This document shows positions 1 through 6,361 of a DNA stretch of 12,660 bases, one piece after another. The stretch covers positions 1-12,660 of the forward strand of contig CACZTA010000274.1 of assembly GCA_902783935.1 (NCBI GenBank), given 5' to 3'. The notes under the pieces are model-generated. The model was not told the origin of the DNA, searched no databases, and was given only the letters and a program-made list of their open reading frames with translations. Source of the stretch: an uncultured Lachnospiraceae bacterium (GTDB lineage Bacteria > Bacillota > Clostridia > Lachnospirales > Lachnospiraceae). Position numbers and translations under genes: made by a program. Numbering within the stretch: position 1 is the first letter of the stretch; each line of letters opens with the position of its first letter.

Positions 1-177
1 AAAATTACAGATAACAGGATCGCACTGACTGTTCACTGCATTGTGGCTTACGGTGTAAGTATCCTTGCTGTTTCAGAGAATCTGGTCGACTCGGTGCGCT
101 ATAAGGTCGAACAGTTTACGGGTCTTCAGATTGAGAGGATCGATGTTCTCGTGGAAGGGATTCGTGTAATCGATTGA
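1..177 (+). CDS. Asp23/Gls24 family protein, C-terminal end (partial)
   Basis: This is the last 58 codons of a gene that begins before the window, read in frame from base 1 to a TGA at 175-177. The translation shows the typical end of the Asp23/Gls24 (DUF322) family: a stretch like IALTVHCIVAYG, a segment with VRYKVEQFTG, and an ending with RIDVLVEGIRV. Family members are small cytoplasmic or membrane-associated proteins linked to envelope or alkaline stress; their exact role is not settled. The gene lies 16 bases before fakA, the usual pairing in Firmicutes, so the two are probably co-transcribed. The N-terminal half is not visible, so completeness and start cannot be judged. Family assignment rests on the C-terminal pattern plus the neighbour. 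Confidence 0.85.
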   Translation, partial: KITDNRIALTVHCIVAYGVSILAVSENLVDSVRYKVEQFTGLQIERIDVLVEGIRVID

Positions 178-193
178 GTGAGGAGGTTGCATC

Positions 194-1867
194 GTGACGA
201 AAAAAACGATCGACGCGCAGATGCTTCGCCGCATGTTTCTGACCGGCGCAAAGAATCTGGAATTAAAGAAAGAATGGATTAATCAGCTGAATGTCTTCCC
301 GGTACCCGACGGGGATACCGGTACAAATATGACACTTACCATCATGTCCGCAGCGGAAGAAGTTGCCGCGCTCGGGGATGATGCGACAATTGACGACCTG
401 GCGAAAGCCATTTCCGGCGGGTCCTTAAGAGGCGCAAGAGGAAACTCCGGCGTTATCCTGTCCCAGCTGTTCCGCGGGTTTACAAAAGCGATCCTTGATC
501 ACGAGGTGCTGGACTGCGCCCTGATTTCACAGGGGCTTAACCGCGCTGTGGAGACGGCATATAAAGCAGTCATGAAGCCGAAAGAAGGAACAATCCTTAC
601 AGTGGCCAGGGCTATCGCTGAAATTGCGGAAGAAGCTGAGATACAGTCCGGGGGAGACCTCTCCGTGTATTTTGATATTCTTCTTAAAGAAGGACAGGAA
701 ACGCTCGAGCGGACACCCGAGATGCTTCCCGTACTCAAAGAGGCCGGGGTTGTGGATTCCGGCGGACAGGGCCTGATCACGGTTCTCGAAGGATGTCTGG
801 ACGCTTTCAACGGGCGCGAGCTTGACCTGACATTTGAGGCGAAAGAAGCCCCTCAGGCAGAGCAGACCAGACCTGCCGCCATCAGCACTGATGAGATTAA
901 GTTCGGATATTGTACGGAATTCATCATCAATCTTGAGAAGCCCTTCCCGGAAGAGGAAGAACTCCGGATGAAGGAATTCCTGACTTCCATCGGCGACAGC
1001 CTCGTCCTTGTGGCAGACGATGAGATCGTTAAGATCCACGTTCATACCAACCATCCGGGACTCGCTTTTGAGAAGGGCCTTGAATACGGGAATCTCTGCC
1101 GCATGAAAATCGACAATATGCGGATCGAGCATCAGGAAAAGCTGTTCCGCGAAACGGAAATGGCAGAGGCGAAGGCACAGGAAACTCAGAAAAAAGACAC
1201 CCCGAGAAAACCGTACGGATTCATTTCCGTGACGATCGGTGAAGGCATGAGCAGCATTTTCCGGGAACTGGGCGTTGATTACCTGATAGAGGGCGGACAG
1301 ACCATGAACCCCAGCACGGATGACATGCTGAAGGCGGTTAAAGAAGTGCATGCCGAAACTGTTTTTATTCTTCCGAATAATAAGAACGTGATCCTGGCTG
1401 CTAATCAGACTGTCGGCCTCGTCAATGACTGCCGGGTGTTGGTTGTTCCGACGAAAACGGTTCCGCAGGGCATTACCGCCATGATCAGCTTCTCGGAAAC
1501 CATGTCGGCAGACGAAAACCTGGAAGCCATGAGCGAAGCCATCACAGGCGTGCATACCTGCGAAGTCACCTATGCCGTCAGAGATACGAAAATTGACGGA
1601 TATACCATCCATACCGGGGACATCATGGCGATCGGCGACGACGGGATCCTGGCAGTCGGAAGCGAAGTTCCGGACGTCGTGATGGAATCACTGTCGAAGC
1701 TGGTCGATGACGACTCCGAAATCATCAGTATCTACAACGGAGCGGATTATTCCAGGGAAGATACGGATGAACTGACAGACCGGATCACGGAAGCATACGC
1801 CGATCTCGATGTGGAGTCCAATTACGGCGGCCAGCCGATTTACTACTGTATTTTATCTGTTGAATAA
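194..1867 (+). CDS. fakA: Fatty acid kinase ATP-binding subunit FakA (DAK2 domain/DegV-like, YloV type)
   Basis: FakA phosphorylates fatty acids presented by FakB carrier proteins, giving acyl phosphate for membrane phospholipid synthesis in the cytoplasm. The 557-residue protein has three parts. The N-terminal DAK2 kinase domain (about 1-200) carries PVPDGDTGTNM at 36-46, whose Asp39 and Asp41 are the expected metal ligands, then GARGNSG at 80-86, EGTILTV at 131-137 and DSGGQG at 188-193. The middle domain has Cys240, His282 and His284 at the positions of the zinc ligands described for the S. aureus enzyme. The last 220 or so residues are the DegV-like C-terminal region. The length matches the family and nothing looks broken. 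The start is a GTG with a perfect AGGAGG at 181-186, 7 bases upstream; I see no better ATG. No fakB gene is present in the window, which is normal because FakB genes are usually elsewhere. A hairpin terminator follows the stop. Confidence 0.95.
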   Translation: MTKKTIDAQMLRRMFLTGAKNLELKKEWINQLNVFPVPDGDTGTNMTLTIMSAAEEVAALGDDATIDDLAKAISGGSLRGARGNSGVILSQLFRGFTKAILDHEVLDCALISQGLNRAVETAYKAVMKPKEGTILTVARAIAEIAEEAEIQSGGDLSVYFDILLKEGQETLERTPEMLPVLKEAGVVDSGGQGLITVLEGCLDAFNGRELDLTFEAKEAPQAEQTRPAAISTDEIKFGYCTEFIINLEKPFPEEEELRMKEFLTSIGDSLVLVADDEIVKIHVHTNHPGLAFEKGLEYGNLCRMKIDNMRIEHQEKLFRETEMAEAKAQETQKKDTPRKPYGFISVTIGEGMSSIFRELGVDYLIEGGQTMNPSTDDMLKAVKEVHAETVFILPNNKNVILAANQTVGLVNDCRVLVVPTKTVPQGITAMISFSETMSADENLEAMSEAITGVHTCEVTYAVRDTKIDGYTIHTGDIMAIGDDGILAVGSEVPDVVMESLSKLVDDDSEIISIYNGADYSREDTDELTDRITEAYADLDVESNYGGQPIYYCILSVE

Positions 1868-1868
1868 T
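1839..1868 (+). promoter_or_regulatory. Possible promoter for recG inside the fakA 3' end
   Basis: TTTACT at 1839-1844 and AATAAT at 1863-1868 are separated by 18 bases and match the sigma-A consensus at about 4/6 and 5/6 positions. A transcript from here would start near 1875, at the beginning of the hairpin that ends fakA, and run into recG. This is a pattern match only. It would explain how recG is expressed although a terminator lies directly in front of it. Confidence 0.3.
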
Positions 1869-1873
1869 GCCGG

Positions 1874-1924
1874 ACGCGGACTGTATGCGGATATCAGTAT
1901 TCCCGTACGCCCGCGTTCTTTTTT
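1874..1924 (+). terminator. Rho-independent terminator after fakA
   Basis: ACGCGG (1874-1879) pairs with CCGCGT (1911-1916). An inner stem GTATG/CGTAC and a small apical GGATA/TATCC-like stem with a bulge can extend it. The 3' side runs into TTCTTTTTT (1916-1924). The hairpin is interrupted by small internal loops, so it may allow read-through. It lies only 18 bases ahead of the recG start. Confidence 0.7.
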
Positions 1925-1942
1925 CCGCTTCAGGGAATTTAT

Positions 1943-3994
1943 ATGATGAAACTGACAGAATTGAAAGGAATCGGACCGAAAACGGAAGCGCTCTTTTTTA
2001 AACTGGGCGTCCGTACGGCAGAAGACCTGCTGCATTATTATCCGGTCGGATACGATGCATATGACCCGCCGTGCGCCCCGGGAGCAGATATGGAAGGGCA
2101 GAAAACCGCGGTGAAAGGCGTCCTGACCGGATACCCTTCTGTCAGGCGCAAAGGGAATCTTACGATTCTGACGGCAGTCCTCAGCGGACCGTACGGGAAA
2201 ATCCGTCTGAACTGGTACAATTCGCTTTTTCTGAAAAGCCGGCTTGTTCCGGGGAGAGAACAGGTATTCCGGGGCGTCCTCCGTATCCGCGGGAACATGA
2301 AAGTGATCGACCACCCCGAAATCCATGAGCCGGAAAAATATGCCGCACTCTCCGGAACGCTCGTACCTGTCTACGGGCTAACCGCGGGACTCTCCGGGAA
2401 AACCGTGGCCAAGGCTGTCCGGGAAGCTTTCGCAGCGCTTCTTCCGGAGGGCGGCGACTATCTGCCCGTCCCGGTAAAAGAGAGATTCTGTCTGACAGAT
2501 GCTGAAACGGCAATCCGTGGCATTCATTTCCCGCAGACACCCGAAATGATGCTGAACGCGAGGAAGCGCCTCGTTTTTGATGAGTTCTTTCTTTTTATAC
2601 TTGCGCTGAGATCACTGAAAGAAGCAGGCCTCGAGGAAGAAAACCATTTTCCGATGCAGCCTGTCCGGGAGACGGAAGACCTGATTGCCGGCCTTCCCTT
2701 CCGGCTGACGGAAGCCCAGCTGCGCGTGTGGCATGAGGTCGAGGCAGATTTGAGCGGCAGAAACCTTATGTCGAGAATGATTCAGGGCGATGTCGGGTCA
2801 GGAAAAACAATCGTAGCATTTCTTGCCATGCTTCAGTGTGTCCGCTGCGGATGGCAGTCCGCGATGATGGCCCCGACCGAAGTGCTCGCGAGACAGCATT
2901 TCGAAAAATTTACAAAACTCAAAGAGACATACGGTCTCTCCTGCATCCGTCCGGTCCTTCTCTGCGGATCCATGAAAGCTTCCGAAAAAAAAGAGGCGGA
3001 CAGGCAGATTGCGGACGGGAGCGCAAATATCATCATCGGCACGCATGCGCTGTTTCAGGACCACGTCGGCTATGACCGCCTCGCGCTCGTCATAACCGAT
3101 GAGCAGCACCGGTTCGGTGTACGGCAGCGGCGCGCTCTGCTCGGGAAGGGATTTCTCCCGCACACGCTCGTCATGAGTGCGACACCGATTCCGCGGACGC
3201 TTGCCGTCGCTTTCTACGGAGACATGGCGGTATCCGTGATCGATGAGATGCCGGCCGGCCGCACGCCGGTCAAAAATGCCGTCGTGGACGAAAGCGCAAG
3301 AAAAAGCACCCTCGCGTTTATCGGGAGACAGCTTGCGGAAGGGCGCCAGGTCTATGTGGTATGCCCCATGATCGAACCGGCTGAGGAGCTTGTTCTGGCA
3401 AACGTAAAGGAGGAGGCCGCATTTCTGAAAAAAGTGTTTCCGGACTATAAAATCGGAAAGCTGCACGGACGTATGAAGACGGATGAAAAGAATGCAGTCA
3501 TGGAGGCCTTTGCAGACGGATCGGTTCAGCTGCTGGTCTCCACTACGGTGATCGAAGTCGGCGTCGATGTGCCGAATGCGACAGTCATGGTCGTCGAAAA
3601 CGCCGAGCGCTTCGGCCTGGCCCAGCTCCATCAGCTGAGAGGAAGGGTAGGCAGGGGGAAACACCAGTCATACTGTGTTTTTATGGCGGGACAGAAATCG
3701 GAAGCGGTCATGGCACGCCTCGGAATCCTGAAGCAGTCGTCCGACGGTTTTGTGATCGCCGAAAAGGATCTCGCCCTCAGGGGGCCCGGCGACCTGCTCG
3801 GAATACGCCAGAGCGGGGATCCGGTGTTTACACTGGCTGATATTTCCAGGGACGGCAGCATTCTGCAGCAGGCAAGTGAAACGGCCGATGCGGTACTGGC
3901 AGAGGATCCCTGGCTGAATCTGGAGAAAAACGCACCGCTTAAAGCGAAATTACAGACTTATTTACAGGCAAATGAGAGAAATATTACGTTATAG
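1943..3994 (+). CDS. recG: ATP-dependent DNA helicase RecG
   Basis: RecG is a double-strand DNA translocase that remodels stalled replication forks and branched recombination intermediates. At 683 residues it has the normal family length. The N-terminal wedge/OB region (about 1-240) starts with a helix-hairpin-helix-like LKGIGPKTEALF. The helicase core has Walker A GDVGSGKT at 282-289, PTEVLARQH at 311-319, the DEQH box at 386-389, SATPIPRTLA at 412-421, HGRMK at 508-512, and QLRGRVGRG at 564-572. The last 80 residues, with DLALRGPGDLLG, complete the RecG C-terminal region. The start could be the ATG at 1943 or the adjacent ATG at 1946; only a weak AGGGA lies upstream (about 1932-1936). It stands between a terminator and the promoter of the mgsA-like gene, so it may be a single-gene unit fed by read-through or by a promoter in the end of fakA. 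No odd features seen. Confidence 0.97.
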   Translation: MMKLTELKGIGPKTEALFFKLGVRTAEDLLHYYPVGYDAYDPPCAPGADMEGQKTAVKGVLTGYPSVRRKGNLTILTAVLSGPYGKIRLNWYNSLFLKSRLVPGREQVFRGVLRIRGNMKVIDHPEIHEPEKYAALSGTLVPVYGLTAGLSGKTVAKAVREAFAALLPEGGDYLPVPVKERFCLTDAETAIRGIHFPQTPEMMLNARKRLVFDEFFLFILALRSLKEAGLEEENHFPMQPVRETEDLIAGLPFRLTEAQLRVWHEVEADLSGRNLMSRMIQGDVGSGKTIVAFLAMLQCVRCGWQSAMMAPTEVLARQHFEKFTKLKETYGLSCIRPVLLCGSMKASEKKEADRQIADGSANIIIGTHALFQDHVGYDRLALVITDEQHRFGVRQRRALLGKGFLPHTLVMSATPIPRTLAVAFYGDMAVSVIDEMPAGRTPVKNAVVDESARKSTLAFIGRQLAEGRQVYVVCPMIEPAEELVLANVKEEAAFLKKVFPDYKIGKLHGRMKTDEKNAVMEAFADGSVQLLVSTTVIEVGVDVPNATVMVVENAERFGLAQLHQLRGRVGRGKHQSYCVFMAGQKSEAVMARLGILKQSSDGFVIAEKDLALRGPGDLLGIRQSGDPVFTLADISRDGSILQQASETADAVLAEDPWLNLEKNAPLKAKLQTYLQANERNITL

Positions 3995-4005
3995 AAAGGT
4001 TTTTT

Positions 4006-4037
4006 TTGTTCAAAAAGCCGATACTCTGTGTTAATAT
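4006..4037 (+). promoter_or_regulatory. Likely promoter of the mgsA-like/rsmD/coaD unit (extended -10)
   Basis: TAATAT at 4032-4037 is preceded by TG and one base (4029-4031), the extended -10 pattern. A TTGTTC at 4006-4011 could act as a -35, but the spacer of 20 bases is long, so the extended -10 would have to compensate. A run of eight T (4000-4007) lies just upstream. The site sits in the 91-base gap between recG and the next gene, the largest gap in this part of the window. Confidence 0.5.
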
Positions 4038-4075
4038 AAAAACAGAATACGCTATTGTACCGGCATGGAAAGATC

Positions 4076-4081
4076 AGGTGA
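4076..4081 (+). promoter_or_regulatory. Ribosome binding site deciding the mgsA-like start
   Basis: AGGTGA lies 4 bases before the ATG at 4086, and the protein from that ATG begins MNIGIIAHN, as family members do. The in-frame ATG at 4065, seven codons earlier, has no such site in front of it. The later ATG is therefore preferred. Confidence 0.75.
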
Positions 4082-4085
4082 AAGA

Positions 4086-4496
4086 ATGAATATCGGTATT
4101 ATTGCTCATAACAGCAAAGCAACGCTGATTGAGGATTTCTGCATTGCCTACAAGGGAATTCTTTCAAAACATGATATATACGCCACAGGGACGACCGGAC
4201 GGAGAATAGAAGAGGTGACATCCCTCCACGTCCATAAGTTTCTGCCCGCCTCGCTCGGAGGCGAGAAACAGTTTACCGAGATGATCCAGCGGGGAGCCAT
4301 GGATATGGTCATTTTCTTTTATAACCCGTCCATGATCGATCCGCAGGATCCGGATGTGATGACGGTCGTGACTGCCTGCGACCAGAATACGATTCCCGTC
4401 GCCACCAATATCGCAACAGCCGAGATGCTTACGCTCGGTCTCGGAAGGGGAGACCTCGACTGGAGAATCGGCATGAGGAGCAGTGATCTGACATGA
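4086..4496 (+). CDS. mgsA: Methylglyoxal synthase-like protein with an altered active site
   Basis: Methylglyoxal synthase converts dihydroxyacetone phosphate to methylglyoxal and phosphate, a bypass of lower glycolysis. The 136-residue product has the MGS fold signatures: MNIGIIAHN at 1-9, the phosphate-loop ATGTTGRRIEE at 33-43, LGGEKQ at 57-62, VIFFYNP at 75-81, DPQDPDV at 85-91 and IPVATNIATAE at 103-113. By hand alignment with my recalled E. coli MgsA, His19 (His8 here) and Asp101 (Asp90) are kept. Asp20 is Asn9, Asp71 is Glu60, Asp91 is Asn80 and His98 is Gln87; the phosphate-contact Ser65 is Pro54. Those residues are known to matter for catalysis, so activity as a normal synthase is doubtful. 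The reading frame is intact, with good ribosome binding and an ATGA overlap with rsmD, so it is not simply a decayed gene. A gene of this family in front of rsmD and coaD is, as I recall, common in Lachnospiraceae. Family membership is sure; function is not. Confidence 0.85.
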   Translation: MNIGIIAHNSKATLIEDFCIAYKGILSKHDIYATGTTGRRIEEVTSLHVHKFLPASLGGEKQFTEMIQRGAMDMVIFFYNPSMIDPQDPDVMTVVTACDQNTIPVATNIATAEMLTLGLGRGDLDWRIGMRSSDLT

Positions 4497-5053
4497 GAGT
4501 AATCGCAGGGACGGCAAGATCCATGCCCCTTCGCACCGTGAAAGGCATGGATGTGCGGCCGACGACGGACCGCACGAAAGAGACGCTCTTCAATATTCTG
4601 CAGTTCAGGATACCGGACTGCAGATTTCTTGACCTCTACGCGGGCAGCGGATCGATCGGAATCGAAGCGCTCAGCAGAGGGGCCGCATACGCGGCTTTTG
4701 TCGAGAAAGACAGAAAAATCCAGAACCTGATCCTTGAAAACCTGACATTTACAAAGCTCGCAGACCGCGCAGAGCTGATAAAAGGAGATGTGCTGACGGT
4801 TCTTCCCCTTCTTGCTGCGAAAGAACCGTTTGATATCATATTCCTTGATCCTCCCTTCAGGAAGGGACTTGAAAAAGATACGCTCTTTCTCCTTTCGGAC
4901 CTGCATCTGCTTAAGGAAAGCGGCGTTATCGTGGTGGAAGCTGCTCCGGAAACTGATTTTTCCTGGCTTGAATTACTTCCTTATAATATGACAAAGAAAA
5001 AAGTATACGGACAGAGCATGCACCTGTTTCTGTCAGAAAAGAGGGGTTCATGA
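4493..5053 (+). CDS. rsmD: 16S rRNA (guanine(966)-N(2))-methyltransferase RsmD
   Basis: RsmD methylates the exocyclic N2 of G966 in 16S rRNA, using S-adenosylmethionine, during 30S assembly. The 186-residue protein starts with [10 protein letters not shown] and has the conserved [16 protein letters not shown] at 21-36. The SAM-binding motif is [20 protein letters not shown] at 45-64, and the catalytic motif IV is FLDPPF at 117-122. These are diagnostic of RsmD and the length is typical. Its ATG overlaps the TGA of the mgsA-like gene (ATGA at 4493-4496), and its own TGA overlaps the coaD ATG, so translation is probably coupled. The rsmD-coaD pair is widespread in Firmicutes. Confidence 0.95.
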   Translation: MRVIAGTARSMPLRTVKGMDVRPTTDRTKETLFNILQFRIPDCRFLDLYAGSGSIGIEALSRGAAYAAFVEKDRKIQNLILENLTFTKLADRAELIKGDVLTVLPLLAAKEPFDIIFLDPPFRKGLEKDTLFLLSDLHLLKESGVIVVEAAPETDFSWLELLPYNMTKKKVYGQSMHLFLSEKRGS

Positions 5054-5556
5054 GACGTGCGGTTTATCCCGGAACATTTGATCCGGTCACATACGGGCAT
5101 CTGGACATCATCAAAAGATCCGCCCGGCAGTTTGACGAGGTAATCGTCGGGGTTTTGAGGAATTCGGCAAAAACTCCGTTGTTTTCTACAGAGGAACGTG
5201 TTAAGATACTTAAGGAAGTGACGAAAGATATCCCGAACGTCATCATTAAGTCGTTCGAAGGCCTGTCCGTAGACTTTGTACGGATGTGCGGCGCGCAGGT
5301 GATCATACGTGGTCTGCGCGCTATTACTGATTTTGAATATGAGCTTCACATGGCTCAGACGAACAGTGTGCTCGCACCGGATATCGAGACCATGTTCCTC
5401 TACACAAGTCTGGAATATGCGTATCTCAGTTCTTCCACAGTCAGGGAAGTCGCAGCCTTTGGTGCTGATGTCGGGAAATTTGTTCCTCCATATGTCGAAG
5501 AAGCGCTGCACAGACGCTTAGAGGAAAAGGGAATATATAATAAGGAGAATAGGTGA
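5050..5556 (+). CDS. coaD: Phosphopantetheine adenylyltransferase CoaD
   Basis: CoaD transfers AMP from ATP to 4'-phosphopantetheine, the fourth step of coenzyme A synthesis. The 168-residue protein is complete and typical. [16 protein letters not shown] at 6-21 contains the nucleotidyltransferase signature TxGH (Thr14-His17). RGLR at 87-90 is the conserved substrate-site stretch, and SSSTVRE at 127-133 is the ISSTxxR-type nucleotide-binding motif. It starts with an ATGA overlap with rsmD; the ribosome binding site lies in the end of rsmD (GAGGGG about 5041-5046). The next gene begins one base after its stop, so the four genes from the mgsA-like gene onward look like one operon. Confidence 0.96.
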   Translation: MRRAVYPGTFDPVTYGHLDIIKRSARQFDEVIVGVLRNSAKTPLFSTEERVKILKEVTKDIPNVIIKSFEGLSVDFVRMCGAQVIIRGLRAITDFEYELHMAQTNSVLAPDIETMFLYTSLEYAYLSSSTVREVAAFGADVGKFVPPYVEEALHRRLEEKGIYNKENR

Positions 5557-5557
5557 G

Positions 5558-6262
5558 ATGGCCAGCAGAATCGAGCAGATCATTGAAGAAATCGAAGAGT
5601 ATATAGATAGCTGCAAATTCCAGCCTCTGTCGACCACAAAAATCGTTGTGAATAAGGAAGAGCTGGAAGAGCTTCTCCGGGAACTCAGACTGAAAACACC
5701 GGATGAGATCAAGCGTTACCAGAAGATCATTTCAAACAAGGACGCCATTCTGGCAGATGCACAGGCCAAGGCAGACGGCATCGTCGCCAGTGCGGAAGCG
5801 AGGGCGAAAGAGCTGGTCAGCCAGCATGAGGTCATGCAGCAGGCTTACGCACAGGCCAACGACACAATCAATAAATCCAATCAGCAGGCACAGGCCATCC
5901 TTGATTCTGCCACGCAGGACGCCAATAATATCCGCTATTCGGCACTGACCTATACGGATGACATGCTGGCGAATCTCGGAAACATTCTGGGGGCGACGAT
6001 CGACGATGCGGGGTCCAGATACAATGCCCTGATGCAGTCACTGCAGTCTGCGTTCAATACCGTCAAGCAGAACCGTCAGGAGCTCGCACCGCAGACCCAG
6101 GGACAGGCAATGCCCCAGCCGGACAGCTATTCGAGCCCGCTGCCGGATGAAGATGATTACGACGATGACGAGTATGACGATGACGATGCGGAATACGACG
6201 ATGATGATTTCGATCTTGACTCCGATGTCGACTTCAGCGATCTTGACGATGACGAAGAATAA
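5558..6262 (+). CDS. Coiled-coil protein of unknown function with a highly acidic tail
   Basis: I do not recognise a proven function. The 234-residue protein has no signal peptide or membrane segment. Residues 1-60 are charged and helical, with a run of Glu-rich helix. Residues about 55-125 are rich in Ala, Gln and Lys and look like a long coiled coil, of the kind often auto-annotated as ATP synthase subunit B-like or ATPase. A second helical part follows (125-170), then a Gln/Pro-rich linker (175-195), then a tail where 27 of the last 39 residues are Asp or Glu. Similar coiled-coil proteins directly after coaD are, as I recall, common in Lachnospiraceae. The start is supported by AAGGAG at 5542-5547 and by its place one base after the coaD stop. 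The DivIVA-like, coiled-coil character may suggest a scaffold or division role, but that is speculation. A strong terminator follows. Confidence 0.85.
   Translation: MASRIEQIIEEIEEYIDSCKFQPLSTTKIVVNKEELEELLRELRLKTPDEIKRYQKIISNKDAILADAQAKADGIVASAEARAKELVSQHEVMQQAYAQANDTINKSNQQAQAILDSATQDANNIRYSALTYTDDMLANLGNILGATIDDAGSRYNALMQSLQSAFNTVKQNRQELAPQTQGQAMPQPDSYSSPLPDEDDYDDDEYDDDDAEYDDDDFDLDSDVDFSDLDDDEE
6143..6259 (+). repeat. Low-complexity GAY-rich tract encoding the acidic tail
   Basis: The 39 codons are dominated by GAT and GAC (Asp) with some GAA/GAG, broken by TAC/TAT (Tyr) and TTC (Phe) at short intervals. The mixed use of GAT and GAC indicates selection on the protein rather than a recent perfect DNA repeat expansion. 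Such tracts can still change in length between strains. Confidence 0.8.
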
Positions 6263-6281
6263 TCCTGAATAAATGAAAGGC

Positions 6282-6311
6282 AAAAGGGATGTTCGCTAGA
6301 GCGTCCCTTTT
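6282..6311 (+). terminator. Rho-independent terminator closing the coaD unit
   Basis: AAAAGGGATGTTC (6282-6294) pairs with GAGCGTCCCTTTT (6299-6311) over 13 base pairs, two of them G-U, around the four-base loop GCTA. The 3' arm ends in TTTTCTT. It stands 19 bases after the stop of the acidic-tailed protein gene. The A-run on the 5' arm could make it work in both directions, but no minus-strand gene is present to need that. Confidence 0.9.
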
Positions 6312-6361
6312 CTTCATAAAATGGCAGCGAAAGAACAGCAGCAGAAAGGGAGATACAGATT

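Noticed and set aside
527..1612. Long open frame of 361 codons on the minus strand inside fakA
   Set aside because: It lies fully antisense to a gene with clear FakA motifs, shows no recognisable domain, and reads like a codon-bias shadow.
2798..3664. 288-codon open frame on the minus strand inside recG
   Set aside because: It is antisense to the conserved RecG helicase core and shows no recognisable domain.
3995..4010. Run of eight T after recG as a possible terminator
   Set aside because: No stable hairpin precedes it. It more likely belongs to the upstream part of the following promoter.
4065..4085. Seven extra codons at the front of the mgsA-like gene, starting at an upstream ATG
   Set aside because: No ribosome binding site precedes that ATG, while the ATG at 4086 has AGGTGA at the right distance and matches the family's N-terminus.
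6038..6283. Minus-strand frame giving a very hydrophobic, membrane-like peptide rich in Ile and Val
   Set aside because: It is the reverse complement of the Asp-rich tail: GAT/GAC codons read backwards give ATC/GTC. The hydrophobicity is a mirror effect.
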